Under the pieces are notes generated by a model. It saw nothing but the letters and a program-made list of their open reading frames with translations, was not told where the DNA came from and did no database searches. Shown here piece by piece: positions 23,599 to 31,074 of a stretch of DNA of 40,951 nt (positions within the stretch are counted from its first letter, which is position 1; every line of letters starts with the position of its first letter). Origin of the DNA: Candidatus Hermodarchaeum yapensis (GTDB lineage Archaea; Asgardarchaeota; Hermodarchaeia; Hermodarchaeales; Hermodarchaeaceae); assembly GCA_016840405.1 (NCBI GenBank), contig JAEOSK010000001.1:1-40951 (forward strand), read 5' to 3'. The translations under genes and the position numbers were made by a program.

Positions 23599-24237
23599 CT
23601 AAGCCAATTCTTCTTTAGAGATTTTTACGCCCTTGGAATCAATTACAGCGATTTGAATTGAACCCCCAGAAGCGATATCTCTCCTTCGGGCAGCATTTAC
23701 CGCACGCATCACTAATTGTTTGCCATCTTCGATGGTCATACCCTTTCGATACTCATCTTCAAGGACACCATAGGCAACAACTGATCCGCTCCCGGTTGCG
23801 GTGAAATCCTCTTCTTCCAACATGCTACCTAATGGGTCCAACATATACACGTGACTACCTTCTTCGTCCACACCGCCTACAATCAACATAGCAATCAAAG
23901 GAAACATCCGGTTTCGAAATAGAATAGATGAGGTTAATCGAGAAATAGCCTTAACCGTTAGGTCTCGACCTTTGTCCAGCGCCTCCAACTTCGCAATAGC
24001 CCGAACGCTATTAATGAGTTGTTGGGCATCCGCCACTGAACCTGAAATCGTCATAGCCGTGTGGTCAGTGATTTGCAGAATTTTTGGAGCGGTGTCGCTA
24101 GCAACAAGATAGCCCATGGTTGCTTGACTCTCAGTACCAAGAATAATGCCTCCATCAACCTTCACAGCTACTGTAGTCGTATGAGACATTAAACGGTGAT
24201 TATTATTTTGCTCCATGATGCTTGTACCCTCTAACAT
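23599..24237 (-). CDS. psmB: 20S proteasome beta subunit
   Basis: A 212-residue N-terminal nucleophile hydrolase, the proteolytic subunit of the archaeal 20S core. A 19-residue propeptide (ending LMSH) precedes the catalytic Thr of TTTVAVKVDGG. Counted from that Thr, Glu17 (TESQATMG), Lys33 (DTAPKILQ) and the GSGS loop around Ser129 are in place. Glu17 instead of Asp17 also occurs in the Thermoplasma enzyme, so activity is expected. The residue before the cleavage site is His rather than the usual Gly, which may alter autoprocessing. No alpha subunit or PAN gene is nearby. It is convergent with the lipoyl operon. Confidence 0.94.
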   Translation of the reverse strand: MLEGTSIMEQNNNHRLMSHTTTVAVKVDGGIILGTESQATMGYLVASDTAPKILQITDHTAMTISGSVADAQQLINSVRAIAKLEALDKGRDLTVKAISRLTSSILFRNRMFPLIAMLIVGGVDEEGSHVYMLDPLGSMLEEEDFTATGSGSVVAYGVLEDEYRKGMTIEDGKQLVMRAVNAARRRDIASGGSIQIAVIDSKGVKISKEELA

Positions 24238-24399
24238 AGTGGATGTTTGCCCACGACTATGCCCACGAATTTAAGTCTTATTCTCTTTTTGGTTTCATAT
24301 GCTCCCTCTCCGAATGTCAAATCTAAAGTATGACATGTCAAAACATTTTTAGCTGGGGCTCTTCTCGTTCCCTTCACTCAAGTTAAGGATGAAATAGCC

Positions 24400-25086
24400 T
24401 TGGCATTCCGACCCGAAATTCGTACTCCTCAATCTGGTGAGCCTCGTCGCGGGCGAGGTTTTAGCCTCGAAGAATTAAAAGCCGCCAAAATAAGCCTCGC
24501 CGATGCCCGATGGATGGCCATCCCAATTGACAGTCGCCGAAAATCACATCACGCAGAAAACGTGAAATCGCTTCAAGATTACGTAAAACGGATCAAGAAA
24601 CTCGGAAAAGAAACGAGGAAACCTAAGGCAAAACCCAAGGCGGAAAAACCTGCTCCTACGAAACCCAAAGCCATTGAAACAAACCTAACTGAACTTTCTG
24701 GCGTAACAAAGAAGACTGCCGAGACTTTAGTAGCCGCTGGTATTGCTAACATTCACGATCTATCAACAACTTCTCCTCGTCGCTTGGCGAGAAGAACTGA
24801 TATTAAACGTGATCGCGCTGAACGGTTAATTGAAACCGCTAAACGATATGAGCGAGAAAAGTCGAAAGCAGCTCGAGAAGAAAAAGCCAAAGAACCTCAA
24901 ATTAAAGAACTTAAACACCTCCCCGAAATTACACGTGATGATGTGAGAAATCTACAAGATCTGGGAGTCAAAAAGCTTGACGATTTGAAGGCTGAGAATC
25001 CTCGTGATCTCTCATTATTAACAGGTATTCCGGAAACCAGAATCAAAGAATGGCGAAAAATTCTCCGCGCTTTAGATAAAGCATAA
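24400..25086 (+). CDS. rpl13e: Ribosomal protein eL13 fused to helix-hairpin-helix repeats
   Basis: A 228-residue protein. Residues 1-70 match archaeal/eukaryotic eL13 of the large subunit: RRGRGFSLEELKAAKISLAD, ARWMAIPIDSRRKSHHAENV and SLQDYVKRIKK. After a Lys/Pro linker (KPKAKPKAEKPAPTKPKA) two similar helix-hairpin-helix units follow. The first is around LTELSGVTKKTAETLVAAGI with the DLSTTSPRRLA helix; the second is around LKHLPEITRDDVRNLQDLGV with DLKAENPRDLS. Such units bind nucleic acid backbone without sequence preference. eL13 is found in TACK and Asgard archaea but not most Euryarchaeota, a useful taxonomic clue. Start is TTG at 24400 with GGATG nine bases upstream. The fusion is unusual for a ribosomal protein of about 80-90 residues in other archaea. 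Confidence 0.82.
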   Translation: MAFRPEIRTPQSGEPRRGRGFSLEELKAAKISLADARWMAIPIDSRRKSHHAENVKSLQDYVKRIKKLGKETRKPKAKPKAEKPAPTKPKAIETNLTELSGVTKKTAETLVAAGIANIHDLSTTSPRRLARRTDIKRDRAERLIETAKRYEREKSKAAREEKAKEPQIKELKHLPEITRDDVRNLQDLGVKKLDDLKAENPRDLSLLTGIPETRIKEWRKILRALDKA

Positions 25087-25113
25087 TATCCTCAATAATT
25101 CAGCCAATCATTT

Positions 25114-26112
25114 TTATTCAAGGTAGGGCTCCCAAGGCATTGCTTGTTCAGTAGAATACCATCCGAATTCCTGATGGAGGATCGCAATTGCGCCTTGAGG
25201 TGGGATTATACCATGTTCAGTAATAATTGAATCAATGTATTCTGGAGGAGTGACATCAAAAGCTGGATTTCGGACATTCACGTGTTTCCATCGTGCAAGG
25301 ACATCAGGTGATACAACCTCAGAAACATCTCGCTCTTCAATCTCAATGAGTTCGCCTGCCATGGTTGCCGGGCTAAATTTGTAACTTTCAGCGGCAACAA
25401 AGACATCGACTCGTGCTTCATGGGCGGCAAGTGCCACAAAACTGGTACCAATCTTGTTTACTACTGCACCATTCGCAGTAATCGCATCTGCACCCACGAA
25501 GACTTTATCTGCACGACTAATGAGATGTCGAATCGCATTATCCGTTATTATCGAACAAGGAATCCCTGCCTCATCAAGCCAAGTCGCGGTAATATGACCT
25601 TGGTATTTTGGTCGAGTTTCAGGAACATAAACAGTAAATTCTTTTCCCATCGAATAAGCGGTTTTCAGCACACCAAAGGCTGTAGCGCTGTTACAATATG
25701 TAAAGATAATATCTCCCTCGACTATTAGCCGTGAACCAATCTGTCCTATGGCTTTGACGGCATTAATTGACAAATCAATGAAACCAGATCCAATTGTTTC
25801 CCCCGCTTCTCTTAATTCAACAATATTTTTGGTTTGATCTGCCTTCGACAGTAATCTGGTGTAAAAATATCGCAATCCATTGGGTAAGGATACAGCTGTG
25901 GGTCTTGTCTCGTATAGTGTTTGAGCCGCCGCTGCTACATCTTTGAGTAGTTTCGGGATCCGTTTTGCTTTTGATTCATTGGTAGCAACCATTAACCCTT
26001 TTACTGCGGCACGTGCAATTCGCCCCGCACCCCTAGTTCGCATCGAACGAATCTCCTCAGCAATGAATTGAACTTCTTGAGGGATGACCACCATGTCTTT
26101 TCGCCGAGCCAT
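25114..26112 (-). CDS. Probable ribose-1,5-bisphosphate isomerase (eIF2B alpha/beta/delta family)
   Basis: A 332-residue member of the eIF2B-related family. It most resembles archaeal ribose-1,5-bisphosphate isomerase, which converts R15P to ribulose-1,5-bisphosphate for form III Rubisco in AMP salvage. The catalytic cysteine lies in IIFTYCNSATAFGVL (Cys140) and the catalytic aspartate in FVGADAITANGAVVNKIGT (Asp209), matching the Cys/Asp pair of the Thermococcus enzyme. YVPETRPKYQG and the closing ITEHGIIPPQGAI are also typical. Neither AMP phosphorylase nor Rubisco is in the window. It is divergent from a second family member at 26159 with only about 46 bases between their starts. An alternative assignment is a translation factor aIF2B or methylthioribose-1-phosphate isomerase, which is less likely given the motifs. 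Confidence 0.82.
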   Translation of the reverse strand: MARRKDMVVIPQEVQFIAEEIRSMRTRGAGRIARAAVKGLMVATNESKAKRIPKLLKDVAAAAQTLYETRPTAVSLPNGLRYFYTRLLSKADQTKNIVELREAGETIGSGFIDLSINAVKAIGQIGSRLIVEGDIIFTYCNSATAFGVLKTAYSMGKEFTVYVPETRPKYQGHITATWLDEAGIPCSIITDNAIRHLISRADKVFVGADAITANGAVVNKIGTSFVALAAHEARVDVFVAAESYKFSPATMAGELIEIEERDVSEVVSPDVLARWKHVNVRNPAFDVTPPEYIDSIITEHGIIPPQGAIAILHQEFGWYSTEQAMPWEPYLE

Positions 26113-26158
26113 TTAATACATACTCAAGGTATTAATGCTGCCATGGGGGCGCGTTGCT

Positions 26159-27082
26159 ATGAACCTTGATTGGCTGATAAAGAAATTCAATACTTACGAA
26201 ATTGCAAGTGCCGATGGCACAGCTATTGCTGCAGCCTCGGCCTTGAAAGATCTCACATTAAAAACCCAAGCCAAATCGGGGAAGGACCTTTTCGACCAAA
26301 TAAAAGTCGCCGCATTGGGACTACGTGAGGCTCGACAAAGTTCAGCCGCGTTACTTAATTGCCTTGATTTCATCGAAGATACCGCACAAGCGACCTACCT
26401 GAAAAAGACTCCATTGAAGAAAATGCGTGGAATTATTAGTCAAGCGTGCGACGACTTTCTAACTCGCATAGATGAGGCGAAAGAGCGCATCGGAGAAATT
26501 GGATCAAAACGCATCAGGTCAGGAGATCGCATTCTCACCCTTTGCCGTAGCACGACAGTTCTCACGGTTTTGAAAAAAGTGGTGGAACAAGGTAAAGAAA
26601 TTCAGGTTTTTGTGGCTGAAAGTCGACCCGATCTTGAAGGTCGATTATTAGCCAATGAGGTCGCCGCCTTAGGTGTTCCTGTCACGCTCTTCACTGATTT
26701 CGCTGCTAGAATCTTCTTACCTGATATGGATATCATGCTCGCAGGAGGCGAAGCTATTGCCGCCAGCGGCGCAATTGTCTCTAAAGTTGGCACCGCAACC
26801 CTTGCAGCATTATGTCATGATGCACGTGTTCGTGTTCTTGTTGCCCTTGGTAGCTACAAATTCTCATATGAGACAATTTTGGGTCGGCTTATCACAATAG
26901 AGGAAGGAAATTCAGAACAAGTCGTCCCCACAAGTGAAATCGATTCAAAAATTACAGTTCGCAATCCCTTGTTTGATGTCACCGGACCTGAACATATCGA
27001 TGCCTTAATCACAGAACGGGGCATCATCCCCCCTCAAGGCGCATATCTTCTTTTCACTAGCAACCAAGTATCCACAAAGTAG
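26159..27082 (+). CDS. Divergent eIF2B-family protein, active-site Asp replaced
   Basis: A second eIF2B alpha/beta/delta-type protein, about 307 residues from ATG 26159 (the frame opens at 26135). It aligns along its length with the divergently transcribed isomerase: helical N-terminal domain, IGSKRIRSGDRILTLCRSTT, FVAESRPDLEGRLLANEVAA, SYKFSYETILGRL and the final ITERGIIPPQGAYLLF. At the key positions Cys is kept but CNS has become CRS, and the catalytic GAD is GGE (LAGGEAIAASGAIVSK). These changes suggest that it does not catalyse the same reaction. It may be a true aIF2B-like translation or regulatory subunit, or act on another sugar phosphate. The head-to-head arrangement hints at duplication. 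Confidence 0.78.
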   Translation: MNLDWLIKKFNTYEIASADGTAIAAASALKDLTLKTQAKSGKDLFDQIKVAALGLREARQSSAALLNCLDFIEDTAQATYLKKTPLKKMRGIISQACDDFLTRIDEAKERIGEIGSKRIRSGDRILTLCRSTTVLTVLKKVVEQGKEIQVFVAESRPDLEGRLLANEVAALGVPVTLFTDFAARIFLPDMDIMLAGGEAIAASGAIVSKVGTATLAALCHDARVRVLVALGSYKFSYETILGRLITIEEGNSEQVVPTSEIDSKITVRNPLFDVTGPEHIDALITERGIIPPQGAYLLFTSNQVSTK

Positions 27083-27141
27083 AAAGGCTCAAAAACCCCT
27101 AATGCCCGTGTGTCTCCGACAAGAAATAGGAGTGCTTTACC

Positions 27142-27360
27142 ATGTCTCCTGCAACTTCCACCACGAAAAAAAGCGCTAAAAAACTCGCTGATGTTGATGG
27201 AGAACTCTGTGGCGTTTGCCAAGCTTGTGCCACCGTTTGCCCTGTCAATGCAATAGAGGTAACAGAAAACTATATCGTCATAATTTCTGAGAAATGCACT
27301 GGCTGTGGAGTTTGTGTCAAGGTCTGTCCTGTAGGAGCCATTTCCCTTATCAATCGTTAA
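27142..27360 (+). CDS. 2[4Fe-4S] ferredoxin
   Basis: A 72-residue ferredoxin with two CxxCxxCxxxCP motifs, LCGVCQACATVCPVNAIEV and KCTGCGVCVKVCPVGAISL. Each supplies three ligands to one [4Fe-4S] cluster and the last cysteine to the other. The N-terminal 22 residues are a Lys-rich extension. It is 25 bases upstream of the geranylgeranyl reductase gene and on the same strand. Since archaeal geranylgeranyl reductases have been found to take electrons from ferredoxin, this is probably the dedicated electron donor. Confidence 0.92.
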   Translation: MSPATSTTKKSAKKLADVDGELCGVCQACATVCPVNAIEVTENYIVIISEKCTGCGVCVKVCPVGAISLINR

Positions 27361-27385
27361 ATTTGCTTCAATATGAGATGAGAAA

Positions 27386-28603
27386 ATGTCTGATGATAAT
27401 CGTGTTATTGTGGTTGGAGCAGGACCCGCAGGTTCCTCAGTAGCTCTCGGCGCACTCCGTGCTGGCAGCGATGTAACCATTATTGATAGGAAAACCAATG
27501 TGGGAATTCCGGTTCAATGTGGAGAAGCTATCGGTAAAACCGGTCCCGGATTAGCTGAAATCGAAATTCCAGAAGAATCAATTCGAGCGCCCCTTCGGGG
27601 CTTCCGGGTATATAGCCCCGGGTTGCTTTCTGTCGACTATGCGGAAAAAGAAACAAGTGGATATATTGTTGATCGACGTGTTTTTGATAAGGAATTATTT
27701 GTACGTGCCACCGAAGCTGGAGCAGACAGCTTGCTAGGTGCGAGAGTAATCGACCTTGTCCGGTTTAATGGGACGGTAACTGGAGTAATCATCCGTCATG
27801 AAGGACAACGAAAAACAATGAAAGCCAATGTCGTGGTGGGTGCCGACGGGGTCAATAGTCAGATTGCAAGACTCACAGGCCTTCGCAACTCCTACAAACC
27901 TTCAGATATCGATTCCTGTTTTGCTTATGAAATGTCTAACTGTAATCTGGATGTCACCGATCTCATGCAATTTCTCTTGGGGAGTGAAGTGTCGCCACGA
28001 GGCTACATCTGGATCTTCCCCAAGGGAAACAATCGCGCAAATGTAGGAATAGGCATCGGGGGAGGAATCGAAACTAAGACAGCGAAAGAATACTTGGACC
28101 ATTTTCTCCAAAATCACGATGTAGCAAAGAAGCAACTCAGTAAAGCTAGGGTAATTGAAACCCGAGTAGGCGCCCTTCCTGTTTGTGGACCGAATAAAAC
28201 AAATGTTGTTGATGGCGCGCTTCTTGTTGGTGATGCAGCAGGTCATGTTCATCCAATAACGGGTGGTGGAATGGGCTATGCAATGGTCTGTGGTAATATC
28301 GCAGGTAGAGTGGCTGCAGAATGTTCAGCGAAGGGAAAGGTTGGTTCATCGCACTTACAGCAGTACGAAAAAGAATGGCGAAAACTTTACGGTGCGGAAT
28401 TTGACCAATCTCTAAAGCTCCGAGAACTCCTTCTACAAACCGATGACGCAACACTGGATAAACTAGGTGAAATTGTCACCGGTGAATCTATTGTCAAAAT
28501 GACAGCAGGGAAGAAAGTGAAGATTTTCATGAGGGCGATGGCTACCCGAGATAGAAAGCTTATCGCGCTGATGCAAGAATTACGAAAACTTCGTATGGTC
28601 TAA
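27386..28603 (+). CDS. Geranylgeranyl reductase family flavoprotein (digeranylgeranylglycerophospholipid reductase)
   Basis: A 405-residue FAD enzyme that saturates the isoprenoid chains of archaeal membrane lipids. It starts with the dinucleotide-binding motif VIVVGAGPAGSSVALGALRAG (residues 7-27), followed by VPVQCGEA-type sequence (IPVQCGEAIGKTG), which holds the family cysteine. VVVGADGVNSQIARL, GYIWIFPKGNNRANVGIGIG and LLVGDAAGHVHPITGGGMGY complete the p-hydroxybenzoate-hydroxylase fold signature. The length is normal. A ferredoxin gene just upstream is the likely redox partner, and the two form a small operon. Confidence 0.92.
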   Translation: MSDDNRVIVVGAGPAGSSVALGALRAGSDVTIIDRKTNVGIPVQCGEAIGKTGPGLAEIEIPEESIRAPLRGFRVYSPGLLSVDYAEKETSGYIVDRRVFDKELFVRATEAGADSLLGARVIDLVRFNGTVTGVIIRHEGQRKTMKANVVVGADGVNSQIARLTGLRNSYKPSDIDSCFAYEMSNCNLDVTDLMQFLLGSEVSPRGYIWIFPKGNNRANVGIGIGGGIETKTAKEYLDHFLQNHDVAKKQLSKARVIETRVGALPVCGPNKTNVVDGALLVGDAAGHVHPITGGGMGYAMVCGNIAGRVAAECSAKGKVGSSHLQQYEKEWRKLYGAEFDQSLKLRELLLQTDDATLDKLGEIVTGESIVKMTAGKKVKIFMRAMATRDRKLIALMQELRKLRMV

Positions 28604-28678
28604 TAATCGACCAATAACGGTAAACAACTTTAAATCATCATTTTCCTCACATAAACAAAGAAACTCGAGGTTTACACC

Positions 28679-29200
28679 ATGGCATCCTCAACCACTGGAA
28701 CAATAATTGGAATACTCATAGGATTTCTTATCGCCATCGGAATCGGTTACGGACTTCTTTACGCTGCAAGTATCGGATATCCGTTAATAGGACCAGGTCT
28801 AATCACTCCTCAAGTTGCTTCAGCATTCGCAACTGCTGTTGCTACTGGTGATATTCTCCTGCAAATTCAAATCGTGTTTGGTGAATATCTCCTGAATATA
28901 CTCAATGTGTATATCCTTGCACCCGTAGTATGGCTTATTAGTGGATTAATTGCTGGTCTTATTGTTCGAGATATGATCAAGGGCGCAGCCGCTGGGCTGA
29001 TTGCCGCTATCATTGCACCATTTGTTTGCTGGCTAATTACCTGGTACATTACATTTGGTCTGAATTTTAGTGGACTCGCTGACCCCGCCCTTTTGAATCT
29101 ACTACTCGCTTGGGTTATGAATGGAATACTCGCTGGAATTATTGCCGCTGTCGGCGGCGTCATTGGTGGCACCCTCACATCGCAATTCGAAGCCCACTAG
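28679..29200 (+). CDS. Small four-helix membrane protein, unknown function
   Basis: A 173-residue hydrophobic protein with four predicted membrane segments, for example IGILIGFLIAIGIGYGLLYA, YILAPVVWLISGLIAGLIV, GLIAAIIAPFVCWLITWYI and MNGILAGIIAAVGGVIGGTL. It is rich in Gly, Ala and Ile, and charged residues are almost absent except near the second loop (VRDMIKG). The Gly-rich helices with GxxxG-like spacing suggest packing into an oligomer. The next gene on the strand is another membrane protein after 38 bases, so the two may form a complex. No family was recognised. Confidence 0.72.
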   Translation: MASSTTGTIIGILIGFLIAIGIGYGLLYAASIGYPLIGPGLITPQVASAFATAVATGDILLQIQIVFGEYLLNILNVYILAPVVWLISGLIAGLIVRDMIKGAAAGLIAAIIAPFVCWLITWYITFGLNFSGLADPALLNLLLAWVMNGILAGIIAAVGGVIGGTLTSQFEAH

Positions 29201-29238
29201 AGCCACATTAATAAGTTCACGTCCCAAGGCTCCATACC

Positions 29239-29850
29239 ATGCCCAATCCAAAGAGGTCCATAATTGTCCCACTTGGACTTCTAATTAGTGTAGTACTAGC
29301 TGTTATTGTTTATTTTACTCAATGGCCAGTCCTCTACTCTCTAGTCTACAATACCTATGCTGGATTCACCAATCCTCTCCAATTGTATGAGCTAGCATGG
29401 ATTCTTGCTACCATCGATTATCTTCTCAACTTCTCAATCCTATACTCTCTGCTCCTGTGGGTTGGCATCACAATTCTTATCGCCCTTATCATTCGCAATT
29501 TAAATGCAACCCTGACTGTCCTCACAGTCGCTATGCTCCTTCTGGGCGGAACTTGGCTCTTATTTTCTATCAAGTATGCATTTGTCGCTGGCTTCTCCAT
29601 TTCCTTTCTCTTCACCTTCTTCTTCTGGCAAATAGTGATCCCACTAGCAATCATTCTGGGGCTTGCGACAATAGTTTCACTCCCCTTTTGGTTATTGCAA
29701 CGTCAACGACCAGCTGCTACTTCTGCTCCAACCACTTTTGACTTTGAGTGTACTCATTGTAATACGAAGTATCGCTCCAAACCCCTCATCTGCGTGCGTT
29801 GTGGTAAAGAAGGTTCAATCGAAGCAACAGCTTCTAATAATTCAGAATAG
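29239..29850 (+). CDS. Membrane protein with C-terminal zinc ribbon
   Basis: A 203-residue protein with about five to six membrane segments in the first 155 residues (such as IIVPLGLLISVVLAVIVYF, LTVLTVAMLLLGGTWLLF and IVIPLAIILGLATIVSLPF). A compact cytosolic zinc ribbon follows at residues 170-190, with cysteine pairs CTHC and CVRC. This pattern of a membrane body with a terminal zinc ribbon is common among uncharacterised archaeal proteins, and the ribbon often mediates protein contacts. It follows the four-helix protein by 38 bases on the same strand. The function is unknown. Confidence 0.75.
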   Translation: MPNPKRSIIVPLGLLISVVLAVIVYFTQWPVLYSLVYNTYAGFTNPLQLYELAWILATIDYLLNFSILYSLLLWVGITILIALIIRNLNATLTVLTVAMLLLGGTWLLFSIKYAFVAGFSISFLFTFFFWQIVIPLAIILGLATIVSLPFWLLQRQRPAATSAPTTFDFECTHCNTKYRSKPLICVRCGKEGSIEATASNNSE

Positions 29851-29898
29851 CGCAAAAATTATTTTGATATTCGCAATGAAATAATGAGGTTATTGAGG

Positions 29899-29918
29899 AA
29901 AACCTAGGGTTTTATATT
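29899..29918 (+). promoter_or_regulatory. Inverted repeat and TATA box of the structured RNA
   Basis: An inverted repeat with 6-bp arms AAAACC (29899-29904) and GGTTTT (29908-29913) leads directly into a TATA box (tttatatt, 29911-29918). The box is about 25-27 bases upstream of 29941, the first base of the closing helix of the RNA candidate, which is the standard archaeal distance from TATA box to transcription start. This is the strongest argument that the RNA is read from the plus strand. Confidence 0.6.
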
Positions 29919-29940
29919 CATTACTGCTGATTATTTAAGA

Positions 29941-30092
29941 GCCGGTGTGGGGCAGCGGTACAATTTTGAAGAAACCAGATACCTCAAACTCCTCATAGGC
30001 AGAATCCTCCCAAGGAGGCCTCAGGCCCGAGTCGTCCTCGCCCTCCAAAACATCCCTCCTCCCTCGGCTGCCCTTCCGGCATCATTTTTTTT
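29941..30092 (+). ncRNA. Candidate structured non-coding RNA, family unknown
   Basis: A gene-free stretch that can fold with its two ends together: GCCGG (29941-29945) pairs with CCGGC (30076-30080), and GGGCAGC (29950-29956) pairs with GCTGCCC (30067-30073), with only TGTG/TT unpaired between them. Inside, CCTCC/GGAGG (30006-30010, 30014-30018) makes a small hairpin, and GGCCTCAGGCC is nearly palindromic. The 3' part is pyrimidine-rich, with CCTCC at 30006, 30042, 30055 and 30058, complementary to Shine-Dalgarno sequences. A TATA box lies at the right distance upstream, and a T8 run follows the closing helix. The 5' end (TGGGGCAGCGGTA) resembles a tRNA D-arm, but there is no T-arm. RNase P, SRP, 5S and H/ACA hallmarks were looked for and not found. 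Confidence 0.6.
30085..30092 (+). terminator. Oligo-T terminator of the RNA candidate
   Basis: A run of eight T residues begins five bases after the closing helix of the RNA candidate. Archaeal RNA polymerase terminates efficiently at such runs, so the transcript would be about 145-152 bases long. Confidence 0.6.
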
Positions 30093-30146
30093 AGAAATCT
30101 AAAAGATGAGAATTCAAGCAAGCCAGAAAATCTCGGAAATTAAAAT

Positions 30147-30995
30147 TTAGGCAGCAGCTGGCTCAGCTAAGATGTTGTTTGAAATTGCAAATTCTAAAAC
30201 TTCGACGATTGCATATTCTGGAAGACCCAGAAGGAAGGCGATCGTTTTCACGTCTCGTTTTCCATCAACGAGGAAAAGGACATCTCTTGCATAAGGACCA
30301 AATTTCTCGAAGAGTGTACCGCCCACAGGGGAACCCTTGTCTAAGGCTGCAAGGAGGGCGTCACCACCTTGCGGTACGAAAGTAAGATCTATTCGTCCTT
30401 CTGATGGTGTGGGTGGTGGGGGAGGTGGTTCAACGGCTTCGACGGGTGGTGGTTCTATTGGCGGTGGCATTGCTTCTTCAACAGGTGGGGCTTCTGTTGA
30501 TTCGGGGGGTGGGATTGGCTCTACCGATGGAGGAGGAGTTGGTGGTGGGCTTGTCTCAGGGGGTGTTTCAACTTCTGGTTCGGGCGGAGGGGGTGGAGGT
30601 GTCGGGGTTGGTGTAGGTGTTGGTGCGGGGGTTGGTGTAGGTTCAACAGGTTTTACTGGCATGGTCTTTAGTATGTTTAGATCAAGTTCGCGAAGTGCAA
30701 GCAGTGTTGCCTTGGTTTTGACGACAGCAATTCCGAGTGAAAGGTTGGGTGGAAATAACACGGCGAGTAGCCAATTCTCTGCAATTTTTGATATTACTAC
30801 TAGCCCGGCTTCTGTGTTAACTGTCAGCTGGCTAATCTGTCCTTTGTAAAGGCTTACTGTCTGTGTGACCATGACCTCGGTGTCCGGGTCAAGGGTGCTT
30901 TGATAGACTATGTTGTCGGGTGATATGATACAGAATGCTTTGACCATGCGGTCGAATCGAAGATTGTCAAGTGCTCGCTGGACGTCCTCAACCAT
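30147..30995 (-). CDS. Roadblock-like domain, polyproline linker and C-terminal winged-helix-like domain
   Basis: A 282-residue three-part protein. Residues 1-110 look like a roadblock/LC7-type fold: helix MVEDVQRALDNL, strand VKAFCIISPDNIVYQST, then ISQLTVNTEAGLVVISKIA, WLLAVLFPPNLSLGIAV and helix KATLLALRELDLNIL. Residues about 113-198 are a linker dominated by Pro with Thr, Glu and Ala, including PTPTPTPPPPPPEPEVE and VEPPPPPPTPSE. The last 80 residues (LFEKFGPYARDVLFLVDGKR, then VKTIAFLLGLPEYAIVEVLE) resemble a small winged helix found behind regulatory domains. Polyproline stretches could bind profilin or SH3-like partners, and Asgard archaea do have profilins; this is a guess. It is divergent from the RNA candidate's end and lies behind gltX on the same strand. 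Confidence 0.7.
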   Translation of the reverse strand: MVEDVQRALDNLRFDRMVKAFCIISPDNIVYQSTLDPDTEVMVTQTVSLYKGQISQLTVNTEAGLVVISKIAENWLLAVLFPPNLSLGIAVVKTKATLLALRELDLNILKTMPVKPVEPTPTPAPTPTPTPTPPPPPPEPEVETPPETSPPPTPPPSVEPIPPPESTEAPPVEEAMPPPIEPPPVEAVEPPPPPPTPSEGRIDLTFVPQGGDALLAALDKGSPVGGTLFEKFGPYARDVLFLVDGKRDVKTIAFLLGLPEYAIVEVLEFAISNNILAEPAAA

Positions 30996-31074
30996 GGCTA
31001 ATCCTGTGCCTCCGAATGCGCAATGTAGCTATACGGTATTTAGAGTTAGCGCTCTAAAATCTTTGCGCCCTTGC

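Noticed and set aside
29941..30080. A tRNA with several introns, because the 5' end reads like an acceptor and D-arm and CTCCCAA looks like a Gly anticodon loop
   Set aside because: No T-arm of the TTCRANY type exists in the interval, the acceptor pairing fails at positions 6-7, there is no CCA, and the 5' D-arm-like bases pair instead with the 3' GCTGCCC.
29941..30092. RNase P, SRP, 5S rRNA or H/ACA RNA
   Set aside because: The conserved GAGGAAAGTCC, the SRP GGAAG/GGAGCAG loops, the 5S ATTCCGAAC segment and a terminal ACA box are all missing.
30337..30849. A Gly/Ser/Val-rich plus-strand ORF of 170 residues
   Set aside because: It is the antisense reading of the proline codons of the polyproline linker, which gives artificial Gly-rich frames.
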